Of a stretch of 60,000 nt of DNA, positions 42,915-52,635 are shown piece after piece. A program made the position numbers and the translations under genes. Under the pieces are notes generated by a model that was not told the DNA's origin, ran no database searches, and saw only the letters and a program-made list of their open reading frames with translations. The stretch is from Takakia lepidozioides. Its lineage: Eukaryota; Streptophyta; Takakiopsida; Takakiales; Takakiaceae. The stretch's first letter is position 1. Each line of letters begins with the position of its first letter. The stretch is from the NCBI GenBank assembly GCA_030704615.1, contig CM060733.1, positions 55,120,001 to 55,180,000 of the forward strand, given 5' to 3'.

Positions 42915-43560
42915 GAACGTGCCCTCCCCCGATACTGGAAATTTGGCACCATTTTTCCAGTTTGGGGCCCAAAATGGCTAAGTCCCCTGAGCGGCTGGCT
43001 CCGAAACTGGAAAAATGGCGCCAAATATCCAGTTTTGGGGCCCAGAAATGGATAAGTCCCGGAGTGGCGGGCACCGAAACTGGAAATTCGGCACCATTTT
43101 TCCAGTATCGGGGTCAGCCCCTCATGGGACTTAGCCATTTTGGGCCCCAAGCTAGAAAAATGGCATCGAATTTCCAGTTTCGGGCCCAGAAATGGCTAAG
43201 TCCCTAGGGTGGCGTGCACCAAAACTGGAAACTCAGCGCCATTTTTCCAGTCTTGGGGGCAGCCACTTACGGGACTTTGCCATTTTGGGCCCAAGCTGGA
43301 AAAATGGCGCCGAGTTTCGAGTTTCGAGGGCCAGAAAAGTCCTAGGAGTGGCGTCGACTGAAACTGGAAATTCGGCTCCATTTTTCCAGTTTTTGGACCC
43401 ACTCCTCTCGGGACTTGGCCATTTCTGGGCCAAAAACTGGGCGTTCGGCGCCATAGTTCCAGTTTTAGGGCATAGACCTCTTCAGACTTGGCCAATTCTG
43501 GGCCCATACCTACTGGGACAGTCAATTCTTGGCCGCCTCATATTTCCAGTTTTGGGGCCA
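42915..43560. repeat. palindromic tandem array (GGCGCC core, family a) inside an intron
   Basis: Blocks of ACTGGAAAAATGGCGCCAAAT and CCAGTTTTGGGGCCCAGAAATGG alternate in both orientations, with GGACTTAGCCATTTTGGGCCC. It belongs to the same family as 8510-9125 (shared ATGGCTAAGTCCC). It lies just downstream of the donor site at 43618 of the 43.6-kb ParB-methyltransferase fragment. Confidence 0.85.
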
Positions 43561-43618
43561 AGAACTCTTGGGACTAGAATGGCCATAAAACAAAGAACAG
43601 CACCGCAGGTAATTTACC

Positions 43619-44383
43619 TGTAGAGAATGCGCATTGCTGCTTTGCCCGCGTTCGGCTGATCGATGAACTCGTGGCTCCTCCGGGCATGCAACATCTCTCA
43701 ATAGAATAGGTTGGTTTTGTATAGCAGAAAGTACCTTGTGACATAGTCGCTGAGGCTCTCTGCTCCTGGCGCAATCTCCAGCTTGAACTGATGTGCTTGG
43801 GTGTCCAGCTGCTCTTGTGCATTTGTGGTGACTTGCGGACAGTCTCCATCAGACATCATTCTTGAAGAAATACCGGAAATCTACCTGATACAAGAGGATA
43901 AGCACCAAATGAAGCCTGAAAAGTATCTGAAACCACCATAACATGCGGTTCATCCAGAGGTCGAATGTGGGGTCAGACAGTTTGTCAGGTTTGTGGAAGC
44001 TCCACATGTCCCTCGTACTCTGGGACCTATTCAAGATTTGGAGCCACCGGCTCTGTCCAACCAACGTGCATTAGTAAGCGCAAGACACCATAGGAACAAA
44101 TTGTTGCAACAAGAAGAAAAGTAGGTTAAGAATATCTAACCTTCTCAGTTGCATCCACACACGCCGTGGCTAGACAATGCAGCTTCTCGAGTGTCATTGT
44201 GGGCTTAAGAGCGCAGGAGTAGTGCTTGCCTACCTCCACAAGAAAGTCGGCACCGAGGGCGGGATCAGCAATGGCCACGTACTTCACCATCCACGACTTA
44301 CTTGATGCGAGCCTTTGCCTCGGCAGCTTGGAGATACAATTCAAGTGCTGGGAGGGTCAGTTTCTTCTCTTCGGATTCCATGT
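43619..44383 (-). pseudogene. ParB-methyltransferase family 2, middle-region fragment
   Basis: This holds the counterpart of the central helical region. MESEEKKLTLPALELYL, a frame slip, then VAIADPALGADFLVEVGKHY and LEKLHCLATACVDATEK end at the donor at 44140. After an 88-bp GT-AG intron comes SRWLQILNRSQSTRDMW. The next exon reads LEIAPGAESLSDYVTRYFLL, one stop, then IDQPNAGKAAMRILYR, ending in AG at 43619 at the same phase as family 2 at 9214. Homologous family 1 blocks are IADPTFGPEFLQEVKNHY, KWLQIWNSDPTVRD and AWKRCLYR. The N- and C-terminal parts are absent, and the following intron holds the palindrome array. Confidence 0.65.
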
Positions 44384-44486
44384 AGAACCTCCTCGCATGT
44401 GCCAAATCCTGGTCAATTTTAGAGAGTGGGAGGAATATGGGAAATCATAGCCTGAGGACTTTCCAAAGGCTCCGCCAGACCAACAG

Positions 44487-45164
44487 ATGTCTCCCATGCC
44501 AACAGCCTTTTGGGAAGGGTTGTTGGCGCAGTTTGGTGGGACGCTGAAAGACGTGATGAGAAAGGCTAATGCCACTTCCACTAAGACGAAGTTTACGGTG
44601 AAGCCTAAGGAACCCGACACCTTCGAGGGGGTCCAAAATCAGAAGGCACTCAACACCTGGCTCTTGGAGCTGGAGCAGTACTTCAGGGCGGCCAAGTTGA
44701 GTGACGAGGATCGGGTGGAAGTGGCTCCCACCTATTTGAGGGGCTATGCTCAACAATGGTGGCAGAAACGCCTTCATGACCAAGGGCCAAACCCGGAAAC
44801 CTTGAGCTGGAGTGGGTTCAAGGAACTTATGAAAAGACGGTTTGTGCCCCTCAACGCGTCCTGGCTCGTCCGGGACAAGATGAGGAATTTGAAGCAAACG
44901 GATGACATTCGGGGATATGTTCAGGCTTTCAATGTGCTTCTGCTCGCAGTCGTAGATATGGCGGAACCTGAAATGATCTTCAACTTTGTGGCGGGACTGG
45001 CCCCATGGGCCAGGCGGAAGTTGGAGGAGAGGCCACCAAAGACTTTGAACAAGACAATTGAAACGGCTGAATGTTTCTTGGATGTCCCTAGGGGCAAAAG
45101 ACAAGGCCGTACGAAGCTGAACCACAAAAATGTCCGGCGAGATGGTGATTCATTCGGGAAATAA
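44487..45164 (+). CDS. retrotransposon Gag
   Basis: The 225-codon frame has a good Gag core: EPDTFEGVQNQKALNTWL, LEQYFRAAKLSD, LRGYAQQWWQKRL, SWSGFKELMKRRFVP, MRNLKQTDDIRGYVQAF and FVAGLAPWARRKL. There is a basic end but no knuckle in frame. It is the best-preserved gag in the window and might still be open, but no complete element surrounds it. A 62-codon protease start follows in another frame. Confidence 0.75.
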   Translation: MSPMPTAFWEGLLAQFGGTLKDVMRKANATSTKTKFTVKPKEPDTFEGVQNQKALNTWLLELEQYFRAAKLSDEDRVEVAPTYLRGYAQQWWQKRLHDQGPNPETLSWSGFKELMKRRFVPLNASWLVRDKMRNLKQTDDIRGYVQAFNVLLLAVVDMAEPEMIFNFVAGLAPWARRKLEERPPKTLNKTIETAECFLDVPRGKRQGRTKLNHKNVRRDGDSFGK

Positions 45165-45363
45165 GTGGGATAGGCCACGCGGCGCCAATGGCGCATGGAA
45201 ATCCAAGGGAGGTCCTTCGCACATCAAGGCGACACCCGGTGCTCCGAAAGGAAAATCAGTGTTGTTGGTAGACACAGGAGCGTCGCACTCTTTTCATGAC
45301 ACCCGACAAGTGATGTGGGGGCCTCTATTGAAGTGCGTTCTGCCAAATGAGAACCACAACTGA
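45165..45363 (+). pseudogene. retropepsin start
   Basis: KSVLLVDTGASHSFHD contains the DTG(A) active-site motif of aspartic protease. It ends within 35 codons at a stop. Confidence 0.6.
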
Positions 45364-45559
45364 CGACGAGGGTGGCGTTCGATGTTCCTCTTCAGCTGGG
45401 GAGTTGGGAGGGACGTGAGAACTTCACCATTTGCGAGATTGATGGAGTGGATCTTGTTAGAGGGTTGTCTGGGACTTAGATATTTTTATGGGTTCTGTGG
45501 GGTACCCTTAATTTTTGCGCAGACTTACGGATAGTAGACTTAGACCAACAGAGGCCTTA

Positions 45560-45840
45560 GGGGTGACAGACACAGGCTTTAGGGGTGGTAGACAGGCTTA
45601 CACACTCATTCACAGCCTTACACAGTCGTACACAGCCTATAACAGTCTACACAGCCTGACATAGCTTGACACAGCCGGCCACAACCTTACACAGCCTATC
45701 ACAGTCTATCACAACCTGACACAGCCCGACACAGTCAGTCACAGCCCGACACAGCTTCACACAGCCAGTCACAGTCCGACACAGCTCAGCACAGTCACAG
45801 CCCGACACAGCTTGGCACAACCCATCACAACGTACGTAGG
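45560..45840. repeat. CACAGYC minisatellite
   Basis: A 10-20 bp motif, (C)ACAGCCYGACACAGCTT and variants, repeats with many substitutions. Confidence 0.75.
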
Positions 45841-45867
45841 GAACGATTATCATCGGCAGGGAACGAC

Positions 45868-46050
45868 TGTGTGGGAACGACATCTGCAGAGGGAACGTGC
45901 TTACTTCTTGGGTGACAGTTAGTTAGTTAGGTGGTTAAAACAGTTTGCAGATAAATGAGGCAAAGCAGCAATATGGAGGACACTTCTGGGGAAGCGCTTC
46001 TGGGTCATGAGTAGAAGAGATCAGGTGGAGAGCACGAACGGGAGTAAGGG
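45868..46050 (+). mobile_element. truncated LTR, same family as 12535
   Basis: TGTGTGGGAACGACATCTGC and the following 180 bp parallel 12535-12715 (GTTAGTTAGGTGGTTA, AGCGCTTCTGGGTCATG, AGATCAGGTGGAGAGCA). It is truncated at about 46050, where the repeat shared with 29.3-29.5 kb starts. Confidence 0.65.
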
Positions 46051-46058
46051 TGGAGGAT

Positions 46059-46230
46059 TATCTCCCACGCCGCCGGTCCAAAAATCATGAGACCAAGCCG
46101 GTGCACCCCTCCTCATCGAGGGCTTTCCAACGGCACCAAGCACCCGTGCCGGGCCCGCGGTTTGGGAGATCTCAACGACGCTACAAAACATACAAACAAA
46201 CAAATAAACGTCTCGCTTCATATATTGATA
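46059..46230. repeat. dispersed repeat shared with 29320-29550
   Basis: TCATCGAGGGCTTTCCAACG, GAGATCTCAACGACGCTACA, an AAACA run and CTTCATATATTGATAACT occur in the same order as at 29.3-29.5 kb. Confidence 0.6.
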
Positions 46231-46600
46231 ACTATTCCAACATAGGCCGGACGAACAACATAGGCGCCTACGGACCCTGCATGAGAATAATCATCAGTTC
46301 TGTAGCTACAAAGGGCAGATCGTTGCTATACATGAAGGCAGAGTTTTTTTCTTAAAATTCGGAAAATAGCACGAGTGGCTACAGAGTTTTGCAAAAATTA
46401 GGCATATATTCTGTTCATCCATTCAAATTAGGACAGAATCATCCAAATTCGTACTTTCATCCATTCAGATCATCCATATTTGGCGATTTCATCCATGAAA
46501 AAACATGGAATTTGCTACGGAATATTCTTTTCTATTTTTTGAGGTCGCCATTTGGCGAAAATTCGCCAAAAACAAAAACACTGCATGAAGGGCGATCAGA
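46231..46600. other. no gene seen
   Basis: AT-rich, with no motif recognised. Confidence 0.4.
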
Positions 46601-47042
46601 ACATATTCCACGATTGCACTGTTTCTCCATGCATGCTAGCTCGTTCAATAGCTCCTTCAACTTCGTGAGGAACTCGGTCATCGAACTAGTGTCTTCTTCA
46701 AACTTCAGATTGACCAGCCTCCTCCTACAACGGGCGTCGTCGTGAGTTCGTGTTGTTGGCAAACATCTCATTCAAGATTGCCCAACTGTGGTGAGGTTCA
46801 CTGATATTGGCCAGATGCGGGATTATATGGTCTTTCACATTATCGTTAGTGCCTTCTATGTGCGCACTCTGAGAGCAGCCATCTTCGTCCGCGGCTGGGT
46901 TCAGCATTCTTCGTGTAGGCTCCACCACCTCCCATAGGTCTTCACGTGTTAGCATGTTCTTGAACTTGAAGCTCCAAACGCTGTAGTTCTGGGCTCCTTC
47001 TAGCTTGGAAGCATCCCCAACTGAAAACTCTCTGAAACTCAT
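46600..47042 (-). pseudogene. copia-type Gag fragment
   Basis: MSFREFSVGDASKLEGAQNY, SVWSFKFKNMLTREDLWEVV and, after a frame break near 46750, RRLVNLKFEEDTSSMTEFL and LKELLNELACME. This is the N-terminal Gag of Ty1/copia elements (LxGxNYxxWxxxM..L and a following KLxxLK block). It ends at about 46600. Confidence 0.75.
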
Positions 47043-47139
47043 GGTGGTTTGAGATTGTGGAGCTGAGTCTACTTGTACTGTTCCCTGTAGCTAAGTCTGA
47101 CAATTTCCTCTAGAAACGAACTTCACTGCACTGATCACT

Positions 47140-47154
47140 GGGCTCTGATACCAT
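47140..47154 (-). promoter_or_regulatory. initiator-Met primer-binding site of the copia element
   Basis: On the minus strand the sequence is ATGGTATCAGAGCCC, complementary to the 3' end of initiator tRNA-Met. It lies about 100 bp upstream of the gag start and immediately beside the LTR end. Confidence 0.85.
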
Positions 47155-47297
47155 GTAGAGATTGCTGTATGCGAGGAACCGAAGCAGATGTTTTCATTCA
47201 TGTACCTCCCCACTATATAGAGTGGCCCCACAACTTTTGCTTGGACTGCTTATGCCCCCACTATCTAAAGCTGTATGCACCATGAATACTACTGTTA
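47155..47297 (-). mobile_element. 5' LTR of the copia element
   Basis: On the minus strand it ends in TCTCTACA directly before the primer site. It contains CTATATAG near 47214, a TATA-like box. The outer edge is set by the start of transposase-like sequence at about 47298 and is not certain. Confidence 0.5.
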
Positions 47298-47530
47298 TGC
47301 TTCCAATGCTCTCATACTCTCAAGTGATGCAGCTCCAGAAGAGAACCACCAGGCACGAATTGTCTGGAACAAAGTGTCCGCCTCCTTCATTGTTCTAGCA
47401 TCTTTGTACTCTTTGCACATTTTACGGTGCTGAGTCTGCATCTCTGGTTTGATACATATCGAAAATGGATTTCCAACCGAAGAATACGAAGTGGCAAAAT
47501 AGCTGGCCAGCCTTTTGTACAAGTTTTCTC
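47298..47530 (-). pseudogene. MULE-like transposase fragment (third copy)
   Basis: HRKMCKEYKDARTMKEA, IRAWWFSSGAAS and MRALEA align with HRRLCLKYKNANSMGEA, IRAWWFSSGAAT and LKELED at 25430-25570. It is about 75 codons long. It lies between the copia LTR and the 3' end of the MOSC gene. Confidence 0.55.
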
Positions 47531-47752
47531 TCTTATTCTAGTCATCTGGAGGTCAACTTCTGCAGGTTCCAACACTCCTAACCATCTGCACCAGGATTTT
47601 TATGGAAGATGAAGGCTGGACAATCAAGTCCCTCCTGTTTAATCAAAGAGACCTATAACTTGGTATGATACCTGCCTGATACCAGCAGGCCACTCTGATT
47701 CAACAGGGTGAACCATATGATAAACGGCCCAATATGTAGTTGGAAACATTTT

Positions 47753-50660
47753 CTACATCTCCAAAACACTAAGAGAGTCTCCAACCTCCACACTTGCAAA
47801 CGACTCAGACATAGCACTCTCACTTTTAAGAGTGGTGTCGCACACAAAATATGTCCCAAAGTAAACCTGCACACCAATCTTGTATGATAAGGATTCCTGG
47901 AGAACTGCACACCAGACTATCCATAGAGAGAGTGATTGTAGACCTTTCGATCGCATCAGTCCTGAAACAATTCTCAAGCCCTCATTGTGATGTGAAGATC
48001 TGGCACTCAAAGCTTTGGAAGAGCCAAGATTGAAGTCTAGTCCCCTACCAATGCAACTGTTCATATCAACATTTGAATTCCTCGGGTGAAGGTTGTAGAT
48101 AGCACTGGAAGTAACTGATCTCCATATAGAACTATATGGAAACAATATATCCATATCTCCATATCTAGAAACAATACATCTGATGTATTGTTTCTAGATA
48201 TTGGCACAAGTAGGCACCCTGGTAAGAACAGAAAAAAAAATGATTGTAAAACAGCACCTGTCCATCTGGACAATGCATATGAACAATTTAACAACAGAAG
48301 TTCGTAGAGAGTGTTAAAACCTGCTTCCCGTTGCCAACCTTCAAACCTAGATCATTTCCTGAGCGAAATGTTGCAAGTGTCTGCAAAATAAACCCTTGCG
48401 TCAGTCTGTTTAGTAATAATCAACAAAAACCAGTGTCAAAACCAAGCTGCAGCTGTCCTTCACTAAGATCATTGGAGTATCGGCAAATTAGACATACCTC
48501 TGTCATCATAGTTTGCAGTTGGCTTCCGCTGATGGGGGAGTCAGTAAGCTCTTCTAACACAGAATTTTTTTTCAATAGGACAAACAACCCTAATAGAACT
48601 TTTCCAAACCAGGGTCCACAGTAGTTTGCAAATATCTTAGCAGTTCAACAGTCATCATATCAAAGTACTTGGTGATCAGATGAATATATATCATGGTGCC
48701 AAACCCTGAGCTGTTGTTGGAGAACTTCTTGCAATGTCAGATAAAAAATCTCATGAAGTAATAGACATAGTCAATATGAAGAGAGAAATTTATCTCATCC
48801 ATCTCAGTACAAAGGAGAAGAGATTAGAAAGTGAATTCTAGAATTGGCAGCTTCCACCATATATTCTTTACACTTAACATCAAACCGTCGAAAGAGATTT
48901 CACACCATGGCACTGCCAGTTGCCAAACTGATATTAGTTTCAGTAAAATATCGAGTGCAAGCAGTATAGCTTGTACCTCCCTCCCATTAATCAGATCGCT
49001 TTTGCTGAGGTCCTACGGAAGCATTTGACCTCTCTATGTTTACCACCTATTACATCATCCCAGCTTCTCTGTGTCTGTTCCTTCAGTATACACATCCTCC
49101 TCTATTGCTCAATCCTTGCATGCCTTGTCAAGTGCATAGAAATGTGTTTAATATTGACCTCAATGTCATAAATTCCCATAACTCTAGCTATGTTGCCTAC
49201 ACAATGTACCAGCAGCCACTTCAGTCAGTCTTATGTATCAAACAGGCCTGGGAGGGAAGCAGTTGAACAGAGGGCCAGCCCAGATTTGTTGCTGCATTCA
49301 CTATTACATTTGACAAATCGACAACGGTATTAAGATCCCCAGTGGGCACAGGGGCTTACTTTCAAGGGTTCTTCGCCAGTGCCTTGAGGATTTTCCATGT
49401 TGATGGTGGGCACCTGTGAACGTCACACAACCAGTCCATTCTCCCATATAATTTCACATATCACCAAAATTTATCAGAGTAATTACAGATACATGAAGTG
49501 GTGACTTTTCCTTTGTAGGATGCAGTATCAAAGTCTACAGACAAATAGACCCCTTGCCTGGTATGGAATTGACAGAATAAGAAAGACATTCTTTATGTGC
49601 ACGGGAGATGGGACACCCTGGACCAACAAGAGAAAACCAAATGTCCATAATCAGAGAAGAATCCAATATCACACAGAGGAGGAGTGCTTCATAGCTATCG
49701 AGCTGCAAAGGTGAGCATTAGAAACATCAGCTGAACATTAGCTGTGGCTTGTAATAGTGTGTGATAAGGCCAATCGCATGGCACCCACCTTGCAGCGGGC
49801 ACATGGCATAACATAAAGGAAGCTGGCAGTGCTGCCAGCATGTGCAATGATGAAATGGCGCCACTTGTCATCTTCGTATGCTGACGGCCCACGCACAATA
49901 ATGCTATCCCCACAATGAAACCCCATGATGTCTCAGGTTAGCACCACCTGGTAAGAACATAGCAATACTGTTTAATACTCACGTCATCCCAGATATTCTA
50001 TCTGGACTTGGGCTTAGGGTTGGGGCAGGGCAGGATGGAGTCATACCCGAGAATTTATCCGAAGCAGAAGGGAACACATTGGTGTAACTAGGAATTGAAA
50101 ACAAGAAACTCTGAGAGGGCAGCGACTTAACCATGTACAGTTCAAGGGCTGGCCGCAAGAATAAGGCAGCCCACCTAAACCAGTAAGCAAGAAACAGAAT
50201 ACTGATAATTCCCAGTACATGACCAAGCAAAGCCTACCCCAGGTAAGAATCCAGAAAGCATGGCAGAGGAGAGGAAGAGACCCAGCAAAGTACCAGGACA
50301 GGAACCAGCCTTGCCTCTTTGAATTTGTTCAAGGGGGGCAATTGGTAAGATATCAGGCTCCCTCTGAGTCTTCCATCGTTCTACATTAGACAAGTATCCT
50401 ATTGTTGGGAAGAAGAGGCACTTGAACAACTCACTGACTTGCAGGGATGGTGAAGTGAAGAAAAGCGAAATCTATTTGGATTCATTGTAAGTTACTCACT
50501 TTGGACGGAATCGATTCATAGGCAGTACATTGGGAAGTCGTTTGTTCAAATCTTCAAGTGATGCCTGCAATGAAAGTGCATTGAAACAGAAGTTACAAGG
50601 ATGAACCCTGTTTACCTCGTAACGCATACTCAGCTAGAAGTTAAAAAGCCAACCATGTGA

Positions 50661-50696
<36 letters not shown>

Positions 50697-52587
50697 GTCC
50701 TCTAGGAAGCTATTGCCATTGGGTGGACTTGATATGGGAGTACATACATGTCTCTGTGACTAAATGCCGGCCTTGTGACCCCGTGTCTTTGTTTGTATTG
50801 ATCTGAAGCGCTTTGCTTCAGGTAAGGTAGTGCATTGGATTTAGTTGGAGAATTTGGGGCCTCTCCCTCTTTAGAGTATGCCTACGCAGCATTCCCTGCA
50901 GCTCCCTGGAGTGTGATCTCTGAATGGTAACAAGTGGACCCATACCGCTTGGGGGCAGCCCCTCCGCCCAAATTGGGCAGTTGTACGCTCTGTCTAGCAT
51001 ACTCGGCACCTGGGCTATGGTTGGTCCTTGTGCCAGCGAATTCTACCAATACATTACCTCTTATAAATAACAACACCCCCCAGGGTGATTCCTGGGAATC
51101 GGTTACTTATGCCAAATCTAGGGCTTCATGTGTAGTTTTTGGGGTGAATCCCAGGATGGACGATGTGTCCTTTAAAACTACATGCTCCAGCTTAGGCTTG
51201 GATTATATGGTTAATGGTTCCATCTCGAGACTTGATAACAGAGGTACTTTGAAGGTTGCAATGCCCAAAAATGCTACTAATAGAGTCTCACATCAATTCA
51301 ATCTCAAAGAAGTTCGTCCCTTGACTGGCTGGAGAGCGGTCTTAGACATTGGTGATTCAATGAGGCGCTCTAGGAAGACAACCAAGGGCAGGGACTTCAA
51401 CTTGAAAGTTTCTAACCAGTTTGATGCACTAAATGAGGTTGATTCCAAGCAGTCAGACCGACAAACTGACCCTAAGAGTGCTGAGGCTGAGCGTCGTGTG
51501 ACTGAAGGATTTGGTAGCCTGAATGGTTTACCAATCCTTAAAGTTTACACAAGGCGAGTAAAATCTACACACAGGATAGTTGTCCCCACTTTGCAGAACG
51601 GTTGGCCGTCCAGGAGCAACCATAGGCTACCTAGACGTCAAACAATTCATATGCAAAGGGCTGGCTTGCGGCTGGGCACTTGCAATTTCTCGGCTGACTA
51701 ACCAAAGGAAACAATTCGAAGTGGGACAAGTTCTTCGGGCAAATGATATTCATATCTGTGCTGGGCAAGAGACATGGGAAACTTCAGACAAACTGGTTGG
51801 AGATGTCTGGTTATAAATGGATCGGTAAATGTCTGCTCTTAAGGCAGCCTCTGCCCAACCCCGTCAAAAAGGGGTTGGCTTCTTTGTCCGTGATTTCTTG
51901 TGTCACAATTGGTGAAATTATCAACAAGCGTTTGTGGTATGAGCACAGTATATGGCTAAAAGTGAAATTGAAGGGCGGTGTGAATACGAAGGACCTCTTT
52001 GTGGGTTGTGTTTACAGGCCCACAGAGGGGACCCTTAGTGCTGACGCAGACAAAGCCTTCGAAGACGTAAAGCTGGACTGTGCTAAGTTCCTCGCCAAAG
52101 GTCAGGTGGGCTTTGTAGGGTGGATTCCTCTAGCAAAGGTGCCCTTGGCTTGACTTACTTTTCTGACCCCAGTCCATGGTGGGACAACCGAGGCAAAAAG
52201 TTGAATGCCTGTTAGATTACAGAGAGTAGCAGACGCAATTCAGCATAGGAATGATGAAAACATTGAAGAGCAGGGGGGAGAGGGTACATCCTTGAGCTAC
52301 ACCTTGGTCTATGCAAAGAAGTTAGACTTCTGTCCATTAACAGTGACACAACTTTTGGTGTGGCAAATAACATCTTATGAGTACATTCTCTCTCTCTCTC
52401 TGGGTCTAATTGCTGGGCAGCTCACACAGCAGGTTGATAATTATTTGAAGGCTTTCTAGAAGATATCTGCCGAACTAATCCGAACTGGAGTGAGCCATCA
52501 CAAAGGTAGTTTCTGTTCCATTTTGTCCTGCCGGAACTGGGCGCGGGTCTATGGCCACAAGGCTAAGGAAAACAACATCTTCTGAGT

Positions 52588-52635
<48 letters not shown>

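Noticed and set aside
52580-52632. SLSLSL protein repeat
   Set aside because: Translation of a TC microsatellite; the downstream RT homology is real but the repeat is not coding.
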